From assembly GCA_002315795.1 (NCBI GenBank), contig DCIF01000137.1, positions 1 through 8,564 of the forward strand: DNA of 8,564 nt. The letters run 5' to 3'. The translations under genes and the position numbers were made by a program. This document shows, one piece after another, positions 1-6,049 of this stretch; within the stretch, counting starts at the first letter, position 1, and the number at the start of each line of letters is the position of its first letter. The DNA comes from Bacteroidales bacterium UBA1733. Lineage in GTDB: Bacteria > Bacteroidota > Bacteroidia > Bacteroidales > UBA3663. The notes below the pieces were generated by a model. The model was not told the origin of the DNA and made no database searches. It saw nothing but the letters and a program-made list of their open reading frames with translations.

Positions 1-1460
1 GCCTTCCAGCGCTTGTAAGCAGCCTTATATGCTTCGGTATCTGCAACAGGAGACTCAGTAGCAATGTGCTTGAGGGTCTTGAATGCATCGTCGCTGTCCT
101 TATAGATACCAGCACCGATGCCAGCACCATAAGCTGCACCTACTGAACCGTCGGTCTCATAGAGTTCGATAGAGGCGCCAGTAACAGCAGCCAGCGTGCG
201 ACGGAAGAGAGGAGAGAGGAAGAGGTTAGCATGGCCAGCCTTGATGGTCTTGATGTCCATACCCATACCTGCCATGATCTCCATGCCGTATGCGAAGCTG
301 AAGGCAATACCTTCCTGTGCTGCACGAAGCATGTGAGCCTTGGTGTGGATGTTGAAGTTGATGCCATGAACCGATGCACCAGGGTTCTGGTTCTGAAGCA
401 CACGCTCAGCACCGTTTCCGAATGGGATGACGCTGAGGCCCTCAGCACCTACTGGTACGCTCTCTGCAAGATCGTTCATCTCAGCATACTTGATACCCTC
501 TGGTGCTACGGTGCGACGCATCCAGGCGTTGAGGATACCCGTTCCGTTGATGCAGAGGAGAACACCAAGGCGAGTCTGCTCACCATGGTTAACATGCGCG
601 AAAGTATTGACACGTGAAAGCTTGTCGTAGTTGACTTCGCCAAGTACACCATAAACAACACCAGAAGTGCCACCGGTAGCAGCAATCTCACCTGGCTTCA
701 TTACGTTGAGCGAGAGTGCGTTGTTTGGCTGGTCGCCACCACGGTATGCTACAGGAGCACCCTCTGGAAGACCGAGTTCGGCAGCAGCGGAAGCGGTAAC
801 GCGACCCTGTACGCTGAAGGTAGGGTTAATGGTAGGGATAACCTGCTCATCGAAACCGAAGTTCTTCATGAGCTCCTTACATACACAATTCTCCTTGAAG
901 TCCCAGAACATGCCCTCTGACAAACCGCTGATAGTGGTAGAGGTAGCGTCGGTCAACTTCATGGCGATATAGTCGCCAGGGAGCATAATCTTATCAATCT
1001 GAGCGAATATCTCTGGCTCGTTCTCCTTCACCCAGGCAAGCTTAGCAGCGGTGAAGTTGCCAGGGCTATTGAGGAGGTGCGAGAGACAGAAGCTGCCACC
1101 GAGTGTTTCGAAAGCACGCTGGCCGTAAGGAACAGCACGTCCATCACACCAGATGATGGCAGGACGAAGTGGATTACCTTCCTTGTCAACACAAACCAGA
1201 CCATGCATCTGGTAAGAAATGCCGATGGCTGCAACGCTATCGAGTGCGCCAGGAGCCTTGTCGGCTACACGCTTGGTAGCCTGCTTGAGCTCATCCCACC
1301 ACATTTCTGGTTCCTGCTCAGCCCAACCAGCCTGCTTTGAGGTAATAGGCGCCTCGGCATCTGGGTACTGTGCACTTGCAACTGTCTGTCCGGTCTCTGC
1401 ATCTACAAGTGAAGCCTTCACTGAAGATGTACCAATGTCATATCCAAGTAAATATCTCAT
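1..1460 (-). CDS. xylB: Xylulokinase (FGGY carbohydrate kinase), C-terminus cut by window edge
   Basis: ATP-dependent phosphorylation of D-xylulose to xylulose 5-phosphate in the cytoplasm, the step that feeds xylose into the pentose phosphate pathway. The minus frame is open from the ATG at 1460 to the left edge, giving 486 codons; family members are about 490-500 aa, so only some ten residues should be missing. Visible FGGY features are the N-terminal phosphate-binding segment YDIGTSSVK (D8), the substrate-region motif QMHG (residues 84-87), IIWCDGRA just after it, and GGDQ with D243 in the place of the catalytic aspartate known from E. coli XylB (Asp233). ATGGTSGVVYG and CINGTGILNAWMR also fit the family. 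The A/T-rich leader has no Shine-Dalgarno sequence, as usual in Bacteroidetes. It lies 56 nt downstream of the regulator gene on the same strand, so probably the same operon. Ribulokinase or another FGGY kinase is less likely. Confidence 0.93.
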   Translation of the reverse strand, partial: MRYLLGYDIGTSSVKASLVDAETGQTVASAQYPDAEAPITSKQAGWAEQEPEMWWDELKQATKRVADKAPGALDSVAAIGISYQMHGLVCVDKEGNPLRPAIIWCDGRAVPYGQRAFETLGGSFCLSHLLNSPGNFTAAKLAWVKENEPEIFAQIDKIMLPGDYIAMKLTDATSTTISGLSEGMFWDFKENCVCKELMKNFGFDEQVIPTINPTFSVQGRVTASAAAELGLPEGAPVAYRGGDQPNNALSLNVMKPGEIAATGGTSGVVYGVLGEVNYDKLSRVNTFAHVNHGEQTRLGVLLCINGTGILNAWMRRTVAPEGIKYAEMNDLAESVPVGAEGLSVIPFGNGAERVLQNQNPGASVHGINFNIHTKAHMLRAAQEGIAFSFAYGMEIMAGMGMDIKTIKAGHANLFLSPLFRRTLAAVTGASIELYETDGSVGAAYGAGIGAGIYKDSDDAFKTLKHIATESPVADTEAYKAAYKRWK

Positions 1461-1490
1461 ATTTTAATAAATTAAAAATTAATTTCTTTT

Positions 1491-1511
1491 GAAGGGATTT
1501 TTGGGATTTAA
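1491..1511. repeat. Solo copy of the GGGATTTT repeat between regulator gene and xylB
   Basis: On the plus strand this reads GAAGGGATTTTT followed by GGGATTTAA: two direct copies of the unit that forms the arrays at 5529-5577 and 5997-6037. The first bases match the start of the left array at 5529 (GAAGGGATT). In the reading direction of the minus-strand genes it is a TCCC/ATCCCTT array lying between the regulator stop codon and the xylB leader. That is the same orientation and position relative to a downstream gene as the right array in front of the symporter gene. It could be a remnant of an excised element, a target-like sequence, or a dispersed intergenic repeat. Confidence 0.6.
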
Positions 1512-1516
1512 CAGCC

Positions 1517-2227
1517 TTACTGTGCCTTAAATTTATAATATCTTGCTGCTCTATGGCTGACGTTTTGCTCAAACTCTTCCAATGGGATGATGTAAGGCTT
1601 GGTCATTACGATCTTGGCAAAGTTACGTACGTCAATAGTCTGTCCGCTGATCTGCTCATGTAAGCGTCGTAACTGGAGTGCAGTAAACTTTGCTGGCATC
1701 ATCTCAAATAACAACTGTGGCTGAACATTTGCTATGCGATAGAGCTCCTGTAATGTGTCCTGTATGATTCTGTTATGATCAAAGGCCAGCGTCGGAAGGT
1801 CGTTGACAGGATACCAGGCCACATCTTTATACCATGAACCGTCAACACTGGCAAAATTGCGAGGTTTGCGGCTTTTGATTTGTATCAGACAGAGATAGGA
1901 AATCGTCACAATTCGTCCGATCTTCTGTTTGATGGCATTCTCGAGCCAGAGAATGTCTTTAGGATCTTTGGTGCGATCAGGAGAGCCATATGCTCTGAAC
2001 TGCTGAACAAGCTGAGGGCGACTGCCAGTGATGGAGTGGATAATGTTATGAGCTGCATCATCAAGGTCTTCATCTACATGAAGAACTCGTCCTGGAAGTT
2101 TGAGTGTGGTGTACTGCTTGCTTGGGTCTTCGTTACCGCGGCGTGACAGTAGCACCTGAAGCTTCTCTCCGTCATAGCCAAGAATGACACAGTCAACAGA
2201 TACGTGTGGATCAAAATTAAGTTCCAT
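1517..2227 (-). CDS. Nudix-fold transcriptional regulator (NrtR/AraR type), probable xylose-responsive regulator
   Basis: A 236-aa cytoplasmic protein with an N-terminal Nudix-like domain (about residues 1-150; VDCVILGYDGEKLQVLLSRR is the typical first strand pair) and a C-terminal winged-helix region of the NrtR type (about 173-233; KFTALQLRRLHEQISG, then NFAKIVMTKPYI and HRAARYYKF). In this family the Nudix domain senses a ligand and the winged helix binds DNA. The Nudix box at 46-68 (LPGRVLHVDEDLDDAAHN and onward to ITG) has lost the catalytic REuxEE residues: the aligned positions are N, I, I, H, S, I. Hydrolase activity is therefore not expected. Bacteroides AraR, the L-arabinose regulator, has the same architecture. 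Placement directly before xylB and beside xylan-degradation genes suggests xylose or a derivative as effector; this is inferred. Start ATG at 2227, 49 nt after the esterase stop codon. A related Nudix regulator for arabinose is the main alternative. Confidence 0.85.
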   Translation of the reverse strand: MELNFDPHVSVDCVILGYDGEKLQVLLSRRGNEDPSKQYTTLKLPGRVLHVDEDLDDAAHNIIHSITGSRPQLVQQFRAYGSPDRTKDPKDILWLENAIKQKIGRIVTISYLCLIQIKSRKPRNFASVDGSWYKDVAWYPVNDLPTLAFDHNRIIQDTLQELYRIANVQPQLLFEMMPAKFTALQLRRLHEQISGQTIDVRNFAKIVMTKPYIIPLEEFEQNVSHRAARYYKFKAQ

Positions 2228-2276
2228 ACTTAGTTTGTATTGTCGGGAAATGAGTTAATGATTAATAAATGTGTGG

Positions 2277-4286
2277 TTATTTGCTAGTTTTGAAAGAAGC
2301 TGCAGGTAAACCTTCGGTATTGTAGAGTGATACGATAGGATCATCGTCCCAGCCGTAACGTACTTCTACAGGTTCATCGACTTTATCGCTCCAGACAACG
2401 ACCTCATTACCTTCAATCTTTGCATTGGCCCAATAGAACTTATGGTCTTTGCCACAGATGGTGAAGCCATTGAGGGTGCCATCAGCATTGACGGCTGAAG
2501 TCTTATAATGATGCATAGCCGGTGTTTCAGCCGGTGCGGCACAGAGGGTGCCAGTGCCACTACGGAAGGTCAGGATAGCCTTGTTGCCAATAATTTTCAT
2601 GCTTTCGAATGCAGGACCTTCTGCTACAATCTTCTCCTGAAGATATCGCTGGCGCAGAATGCGAGCGATGCGTGCTGCTGCTTCTTTTTTATGAAGGGGA
2701 TGAATATCATTCCATTCGCCAAGATCGGTTAATACGGCAAAACCCGCATTGCCCATTTCTTCAGTACCCAGACGCTGAGCTTCTCGTAGACGGGCCCAAC
2801 CACCATAATAGTTAGCATCGGTGTGGCTTTCCTGGAAGTTGGCCAATCCACAGATTACGGCAGGAACATCACCATAGCTCTTTCGCCAGTCATTGATCAT
2901 GGCAGGAAGGAGGGTGTGATATTCGTCAGGACGACCGGCATTGGTCTCGCCCTGATACCAGATAATTCCGGCTATGCGATAGGGAAGGAGTGGGTGAATG
3001 ACGTTGGCATACAAAGACGATGCCGTAGCATTGCTGACACTCTGTACCCCTGGCTGATTAGGCATCAAGACGCCACGATGAAGCTTCCAATCACCTTCGA
3101 GAGAGATTTCCTGTCCACCATGGAAGATGAGTTTATAAGGCTTCTCTGGCATGAACATCATGCGTTGGCCAGCACTCATCAGACGGATACACACTACGTT
3201 GCGACCAGCCTTGATCAAACCCTCTGGTAGTGAATATTTTCGTGGAGGATACTGATAGCCGGTCTCTCCAACCTTTACGCCATTGACGTAGGTTACGTCA
3301 GCATCGACAAGACAACCGAGGCGAAGCAATGAATCCTTGCCAACCATATCGGCAGGAACATTAAATTCCTTACGAAGCCACAATGAGCCGACCCAATGCT
3401 GGCCATCAGCATCTCCAAGCTTAGGGTCATATTGGTTGACGACTTCCCACTGGCTATCGTCGAGTTTCTCGCTCATCCAGTTCTCCTGAAGACCTGGATC
3501 ATCGGCATCGCGCATCTTGCGATAATTAGAACCAATGACGCCTCCCAGTTGACCAGCGCGCTTCAGATAACCATCCTGTAAAAGATGTGCGCGACGGTCC
3601 ACATGGCTTGGAGCAAGTTGGGTAAGCACTTCATTGCTACACCATGCCACGATGTCTGAGCCACCCATACTGGCGCTGATAATTCCCTGAGGAACACCCT
3701 TGGAAGCCTTAAACATCTCTTTGGCTAAGAAGTAACCAATACCAGACCAATGGCCTACATTCTCTGGTTTCATCGATTCCCATGCATAGAAGCCACCATG
3801 GCCATCGACATCATCCTTGGGTTCCTCAACCGTAGGATTACGTGCTGTCTGTACCAGATGGATAGCCGGATTGCTGTCTGCTTCGAATTCCGCTTTGTAA
3901 AGATCAACCAGACGTGCGGTATGCAGATCCATGTTCGACTGTCCTGTGCAGAGCCAGACATCACCCACATATACATCTCTTAATTGTATAGGATCAGGCG
4001 TCTCAGAAGCTTCGACCTTCAGGGTGTAAGGACCTCCTACCAGCTTCTTGTTGGTAGTAGGTATGCCGATGCTCCACTTGCCATTCTCGTCGGCCGTGGT
4101 CTTGTATTTCTTTTTTTGGAAAGTGATGGTGATCGATTCGTTGGGAGATGCGGTTCCCCAGATAGCTGGAGTATCATTACGCTGCAGCACCATGCCATCG
4201 CTGATAAAACGAGGCAATTTCACTTCGGCCATAGAAGCAAAGCAAATGGTCGAAAGCAGGAAAGAGGTTAAAAGTGCTCTTCTCAT
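2277..4286 (-). CDS. Secreted SGNH-type carbohydrate acetylesterase (sialate O-acetylesterase family, CE20-like)
   Basis: A 669-aa exported esterase predicted to remove O-acetyl groups from glycans, here probably acetylated xylan or xyloglucan fragments. The start chosen is the ATG at 4286, which opens directly into a signal peptide (MRRALLTSFLLSTICFASMA, likely cleaved before EVKLP). The in-frame start further upstream at 4364 would place the promoter inside the gene. SGNH blocks are in order: GQSNM with the nucleophile S117; ASMGGSD around 205-210; IIWYQGETN (QGETN 445-449); and WNDIHPLHKKEA with D527 and H529 of the triad. A beta-galactosidase-like jelly-roll insert lies between the second and third blocks at about 275-400 (WVGSLWLRKEFNVPADM, ADVTYVNGVKVGETGYQYPP). 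The C-terminus VEVRYGWDDDPIVSLYNTEG is the usual family ending. Annotation pipelines often say sialate O-acetylesterase; the nested jelly roll and pentose-operon context favour the xylan/xyloglucan acetylesterase group (CE20). Substrate is inferred. Confidence 0.9.
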   Translation of the reverse strand: MRRALLTSFLLSTICFASMAEVKLPRFISDGMVLQRNDTPAIWGTASPNESITITFQKKKYKTTADENGKWSIGIPTTNKKLVGGPYTLKVEASETPDPIQLRDVYVGDVWLCTGQSNMDLHTARLVDLYKAEFEADSNPAIHLVQTARNPTVEEPKDDVDGHGGFYAWESMKPENVGHWSGIGYFLAKEMFKASKGVPQGIISASMGGSDIVAWCSNEVLTQLAPSHVDRRAHLLQDGYLKRAGQLGGVIGSNYRKMRDADDPGLQENWMSEKLDDSQWEVVNQYDPKLGDADGQHWVGSLWLRKEFNVPADMVGKDSLLRLGCLVDADVTYVNGVKVGETGYQYPPRKYSLPEGLIKAGRNVVCIRLMSAGQRMMFMPEKPYKLIFHGGQEISLEGDWKLHRGVLMPNQPGVQSVSNATASSLYANVIHPLLPYRIAGIIWYQGETNAGRPDEYHTLLPAMINDWRKSYGDVPAVICGLANFQESHTDANYYGGWARLREAQRLGTEEMGNAGFAVLTDLGEWNDIHPLHKKEAAARIARILRQRYLQEKIVAEGPAFESMKIIGNKAILTFRSGTGTLCAAPAETPAMHHYKTSAVNADGTLNGFTICGKDHKFYWANAKIEGNEVVVWSDKVDEPVEVRYGWDDDPIVSLYNTEGLPAASFKTSK

Positions 4287-4333
4287 GGAGAGTAGGTAAA
4301 TATGAGTTTGGGGTAATGTCTTTGTTTGTGGTG

Positions 4334-4364
4334 CAAATATACTTACATTTCCATATAAATCCAA
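4334..4364 (-). promoter_or_regulatory. Bacteroidetes-type promoter for the esterase-regulator-xylB operon
   Basis: On the minus strand a -33 element TTG (4364-4362) and a -7 element TATATTTG (4341-4334) are separated by exactly 20 nt. This matches the Bacteroidetes housekeeping consensus TTG-N19-21-TAnnTTTG. The expected transcription start near 4327 would give a leader of about 40 nt before the ATG at 4286. The short inverted repeat CAATT-AA-AATTG (4362-4373) overlaps the -33 element. Prediction from sequence only. Confidence 0.65.
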
Positions 4365-4403
4365 TTAAAATTGCGTTATTTTTAGTTAATCTTTATATTT
4401 TAG

Positions 4404-4428
4404 AGAACTTTGTCAATGAATTTGTTCT
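4404..4428. promoter_or_regulatory. Imperfect palindrome, candidate operator in the divergent promoter region
   Basis: An inverted repeat centred on 4416: AGAAC (4404-4408), TCA (4413-4415), central A, TGA (4417-4419), GTTCT (4424-4428). The arms match at 8 of 12 positions. Its right end overlaps the candidate -33 element of the GH43 promoter, and it lies about 40 bp upstream of the esterase promoter -33 element. Size and position suit a dimeric regulator such as the Nudix-type protein encoded at 1517-2227. No second copy was seen in the window, so the assignment is weak. Confidence 0.3.
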
Positions 4429-4455
4429 TTTTCTCGTCAAAAACTATTATCTTTG
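4421..4455 (+). promoter_or_regulatory. Bacteroidetes-type promoter for the GH43-symporter unit
   Basis: The -7 element TATCTTTG (4448-4455) matches TAnnTTTG exactly. The nearest -33 element is TTTG at 4421-4424, leaving a 23-nt spacer that is slightly longer than the usual 19-21. Transcription would begin near 4462 and give a leader of about 35 nt to the GH43 ATG at 4497. The non-ideal spacing could mean activator dependence; that is speculative. Confidence 0.55.
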
Positions 4456-4496
4456 CCGCAGAAATCTTTTAACCACAATTAATATTACCTTAAGCA

Positions 4497-5525
4497 ATGA
4501 AACGTTATCTTTTCCCTGCCGATTATATGGCAGACCCTTCTGTTCATGTGTTCGATGGTAAAATCTACATTTATCCTAGCCATGACTGGGAAGCATCGAA
4601 CGTAGAGAATGACAATGGTGATCAGTATATCATGAAAGACTATCATGTGCTTTCTATTGATGGAGATCCAATGACTGGTGAGGTTACCGATCACGGCTGT
4701 GTACTTCGTCAGGAGGACATCCCTTGGGCTGGTCGTCAGCTTTGGGATTGTGATGTTCAGGAATATATCGAGGAGGTTCCTACCAATGCCGCTGAGCAGG
4801 CTGAGGGTATGGGCTACAGCAAGAAGGTTAAGAAGTATGTGATGTACTTCCCTCTCAAGGATCGTAATGACGTATTCCATTGGGGTACAGCTATTGCTGA
4901 CAATCCTGCTGGTCCATTCATCCCTGGTGCTGCTCCTGTTCCGGGTTCATATAGCATTGATATGTGTGCTTTCAAGGACGATGCAGACGGTGAGGTTTAT
5001 GTTTACTTCGGTGGCCTCTGGGGCGGTCAGCTCCAGCGCTATAAGGACAATATCCACCTTGAGGAGCCATACTTGCCAGAAGGTGATGCAGATGCCCTCC
5101 CAAGCCGTTGTGTGCGCTTGACCAAGGACGGTTTGAATTACGCTGAAGCTCCACGTCCAATCCTTGTGGTTGATGAGAATGGTCAGCCTCTGAAGGCTAA
5201 CGATCCTCACCGCTTCTTCGAGGCTTCTTGGACCTTCAAGAAGGATGGTAAGTATTATTTCTCTTATTCTACAGGCGATAGCCATCTCCTCTGCTATGCA
5301 GTAGGTGATAATCCTTACGGCCCATTCACCTATCAGGGCGAGATCCTTACTCCAGTAGTAGGCTGGACCACTCACCATGCTATTATCGAGTTCAAGGGTA
5401 AGTGGTATCTCTTCCATCACGACTCTGTGCCATCAGGCGGCAAGTCTTGGCTCCGCAGCTTGAAGGTTTGCGAGTTGGAGTGGGACGAGAATGGTAAGAT
5501 CAAGACTATTCCGGGCATAGATTAA
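4497..5525 (+). CDS. Cytoplasmic GH43 glycosidase (beta-xylosidase / alpha-L-arabinofuranosidase)
   Basis: A 342-aa single-domain GH43 enzyme, predicted to release xylose or arabinose from short xylo-oligosaccharides by inverting hydrolysis. It has no signal peptide (MKRYLFPADYMADPSV), so it should act in the cytoplasm on imported oligosaccharides. The five-bladed propeller catalytic residues are visible: general base D13 in MADPSVHVFDGKIYIYPSHD, pKa-modulating D155 in SIDMCAFKDD, and general acid E242 in RFFEASWTF. TTHHAIIEFKGKWYLFHHD (from about 291) carries the conserved central histidine. The length suits a GH43 of subfamily-1 type without accessory modules. It is divergent from the acetylesterase operon and upstream of a sugar symporter. 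Prevotella xylan clusters are known to pair GH43 beta-xylosidases with a symporter. All ten arginine codons are CGN. Whether xylosidase or arabinofuranosidase activity dominates cannot be read from sequence. Confidence 0.92.
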   Translation: MKRYLFPADYMADPSVHVFDGKIYIYPSHDWEASNVENDNGDQYIMKDYHVLSIDGDPMTGEVTDHGCVLRQEDIPWAGRQLWDCDVQEYIEEVPTNAAEQAEGMGYSKKVKKYVMYFPLKDRNDVFHWGTAIADNPAGPFIPGAAPVPGSYSIDMCAFKDDADGEVYVYFGGLWGGQLQRYKDNIHLEEPYLPEGDADALPSRCVRLTKDGLNYAEAPRPILVVDENGQPLKANDPHRFFEASWTFKKDGKYYFSYSTGDSHLLCYAVGDNPYGPFTYQGEILTPVVGWTTHHAIIEFKGKWYLFHHDSVPSGGKSWLRSLKVCELEWDENGKIKTIPGID

Positions 5526-5528
5526 TGC

Positions 5529-5577
5529 GAAGGGATTCTTAGGGATTTTAAGGGATCTTTAGGGATTTTAAGGGACG
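5529..5577. repeat. Left tandem array of 10-bp AGGGATTTTA units (left arm of inverted repeat)
   Basis: Starting 3 nt after the GH43 stop codon, five successive units follow at an exact 10-bp period: AGGGATTCTT (5531), AGGGATTTTA (5541), AGGGATCTTT (5551), AGGGATTTTA (5561), and the partial AGGGACG (5571-5577). The array ends 9 nt before the ATG of the four-helix-bundle gene. Positions 5538-5577 are complementary to 5997-6036 at 33 of 40 positions plus one G-U pair. The T-tracts recur once per helical turn, which could give intrinsic DNA curvature. Confidence 0.9.
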
Positions 5578-5586
5578 TTGGTTATT

Positions 5587-5958
5587 ATGGTCGATTTTTC
5601 TCGAATCATAGCTTGGCAGAAGGCTCATGGCTTTGTATTGGCTGTCTATACTTCTGCCAAGTCATTCCCTGAATATGAGCGTCATGGTTTGTTCTCTCAA
5701 TTTACTCGTGCTGCAGTTTCTATTGCTGCCAATATTGCAGAGGGTACACAGAAGTTGAGTAAGGCAGACAAACTGAGATTCCTTAATATTTCACAAGGTA
5801 GTTTGGCAGAGTGCCAATACTATATCATCCTTGCAAGAGACCTTAGATATATTTCATCCGAAGAATTTCAGAATCTTAAATACCATTTTGACAGTGTTTC
5901 CTTCTTTCTTAACAAATATATAGAAGGAATACAGAATAATAACGCAATCAATGATTAA
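5587..5958 (+). CDS. Four-helix bundle protein (S23 / 23S rRNA intervening-sequence protein family)
   Basis: A 123-aa helical protein of the family first described as encoded within 23S rRNA intervening sequences; the same fold includes Avd accessory proteins of diversity-generating retroelements. Molecular function is not established; nucleic-acid binding has been suggested for the family. Hallmarks are WQKAH at 10-14, FPEYERHGLFSQFTRAAVSI, the signature RAAVSIAANIAEG at 41-53, and RFLNISQGSLAEC around 64-76. Length is normal and intact. The ATG at 5587 is preferred over the in-frame TTG at 5578, which abuts the left repeat. Codon use differs from the flanking genes: three of six arginines use AGA and there are three ATA isoleucines, while GH43 has no AGA and one ATA. 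It sits inside an inverted repeat between GH43 and the symporter on the same strand, so it is likely co-transcribed. It appears to be a passenger gene rather than a sugar-pathway enzyme. Confidence 0.9.
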   Translation: MVDFSRIIAWQKAHGFVLAVYTSAKSFPEYERHGLFSQFTRAAVSIAANIAEGTQKLSKADKLRFLNISQGSLAECQYYIILARDLRYISSEEFQNLKYHFDSVSFFLNKYIEGIQNNNAIND

Positions 5959-5996
5959 ACTATAGGAATAATACGGTTTTGGATAGCTGGTACATT

Positions 5997-6037
5997 CGTC
6001 CTTTAAAATCCCTTAAAATCCCTTATTATCCCTTAAT
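5997..6037. repeat. Right array of the GGGAT repeat, inverted (right arm)
   Basis: Reading CGTCCTTT, then ATCCCTTAAA, ATCCCTTATT and ATCCCTTAAT, this is the reverse complement of the left array with the same 10-bp period. Its inner end CGTCC (5997-6001) matches the inner end GGACG of the left arm exactly. Counting inward to outward, mismatches to the left arm fall at 6014, 6017, 6026, 6027, 6034 and 6036, with a G-U pair at 6002. The array ends about 13 nt before the symporter ATG, so a folded stem would lie across its upstream leader and could affect translation initiation. Confidence 0.88.
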
Positions 6038-6049
6038 ATTTTTTTAACA

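Larger units (their letters stand above)
5529..6037 (+). mobile_element. Putative IVS-like element: four-helix-bundle gene enclosed by inverted repeat arrays
   Basis: The segment consists of the left GGGAT array, a 419-nt interior (5578-5996) filled mostly by a four-helix-bundle gene, and the inverted right array. It fills almost all of the space between GH43 and the symporter gene. Proteins of this family are known from intervening sequences in 23S rRNA genes, where the insert is closed by a base-paired stem that RNase III removes. The same geometry is seen here between protein genes. No transposase or target-site duplication was recognised, so mobility is an inference from architecture, from the solo repeat at 1491-1511, and from the different codon use of the internal gene. 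Confidence 0.45.

Noticed and set aside
231..617. Plus-strand open frame of 128 codons across xylB
   Set aside because: It lies antisense within the continuous xylulokinase frame, which has clear family motifs; the plus-strand translation shows none.
2823..3230. Plus-strand open frame of 135 codons across the acetylesterase gene
   Set aside because: Antisense shadow of a well-supported gene, with low-complexity translation and no motif.
4287..4364. Upstream extension of the acetylesterase to a start at 4364
   Set aside because: It would put 26 non-conserved residues before a good signal peptide and overlap the predicted promoter.
4947..5420. Minus-strand open frame of 157 codons across GH43
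   Set aside because: Antisense to the GH43 catalytic core; arises from codon bias of the real gene.
5529..5577. CRISPR array
   Set aside because: The units are 10 bp and directly adjacent, with no spacers and no cas genes.
5587..5958. Avd accessory gene of a diversity-generating retroelement
   Set aside because: The fold family is shared, but no reverse transcriptase, template repeat or variable repeat is seen, and the sequence signature is that of the S23-type group.
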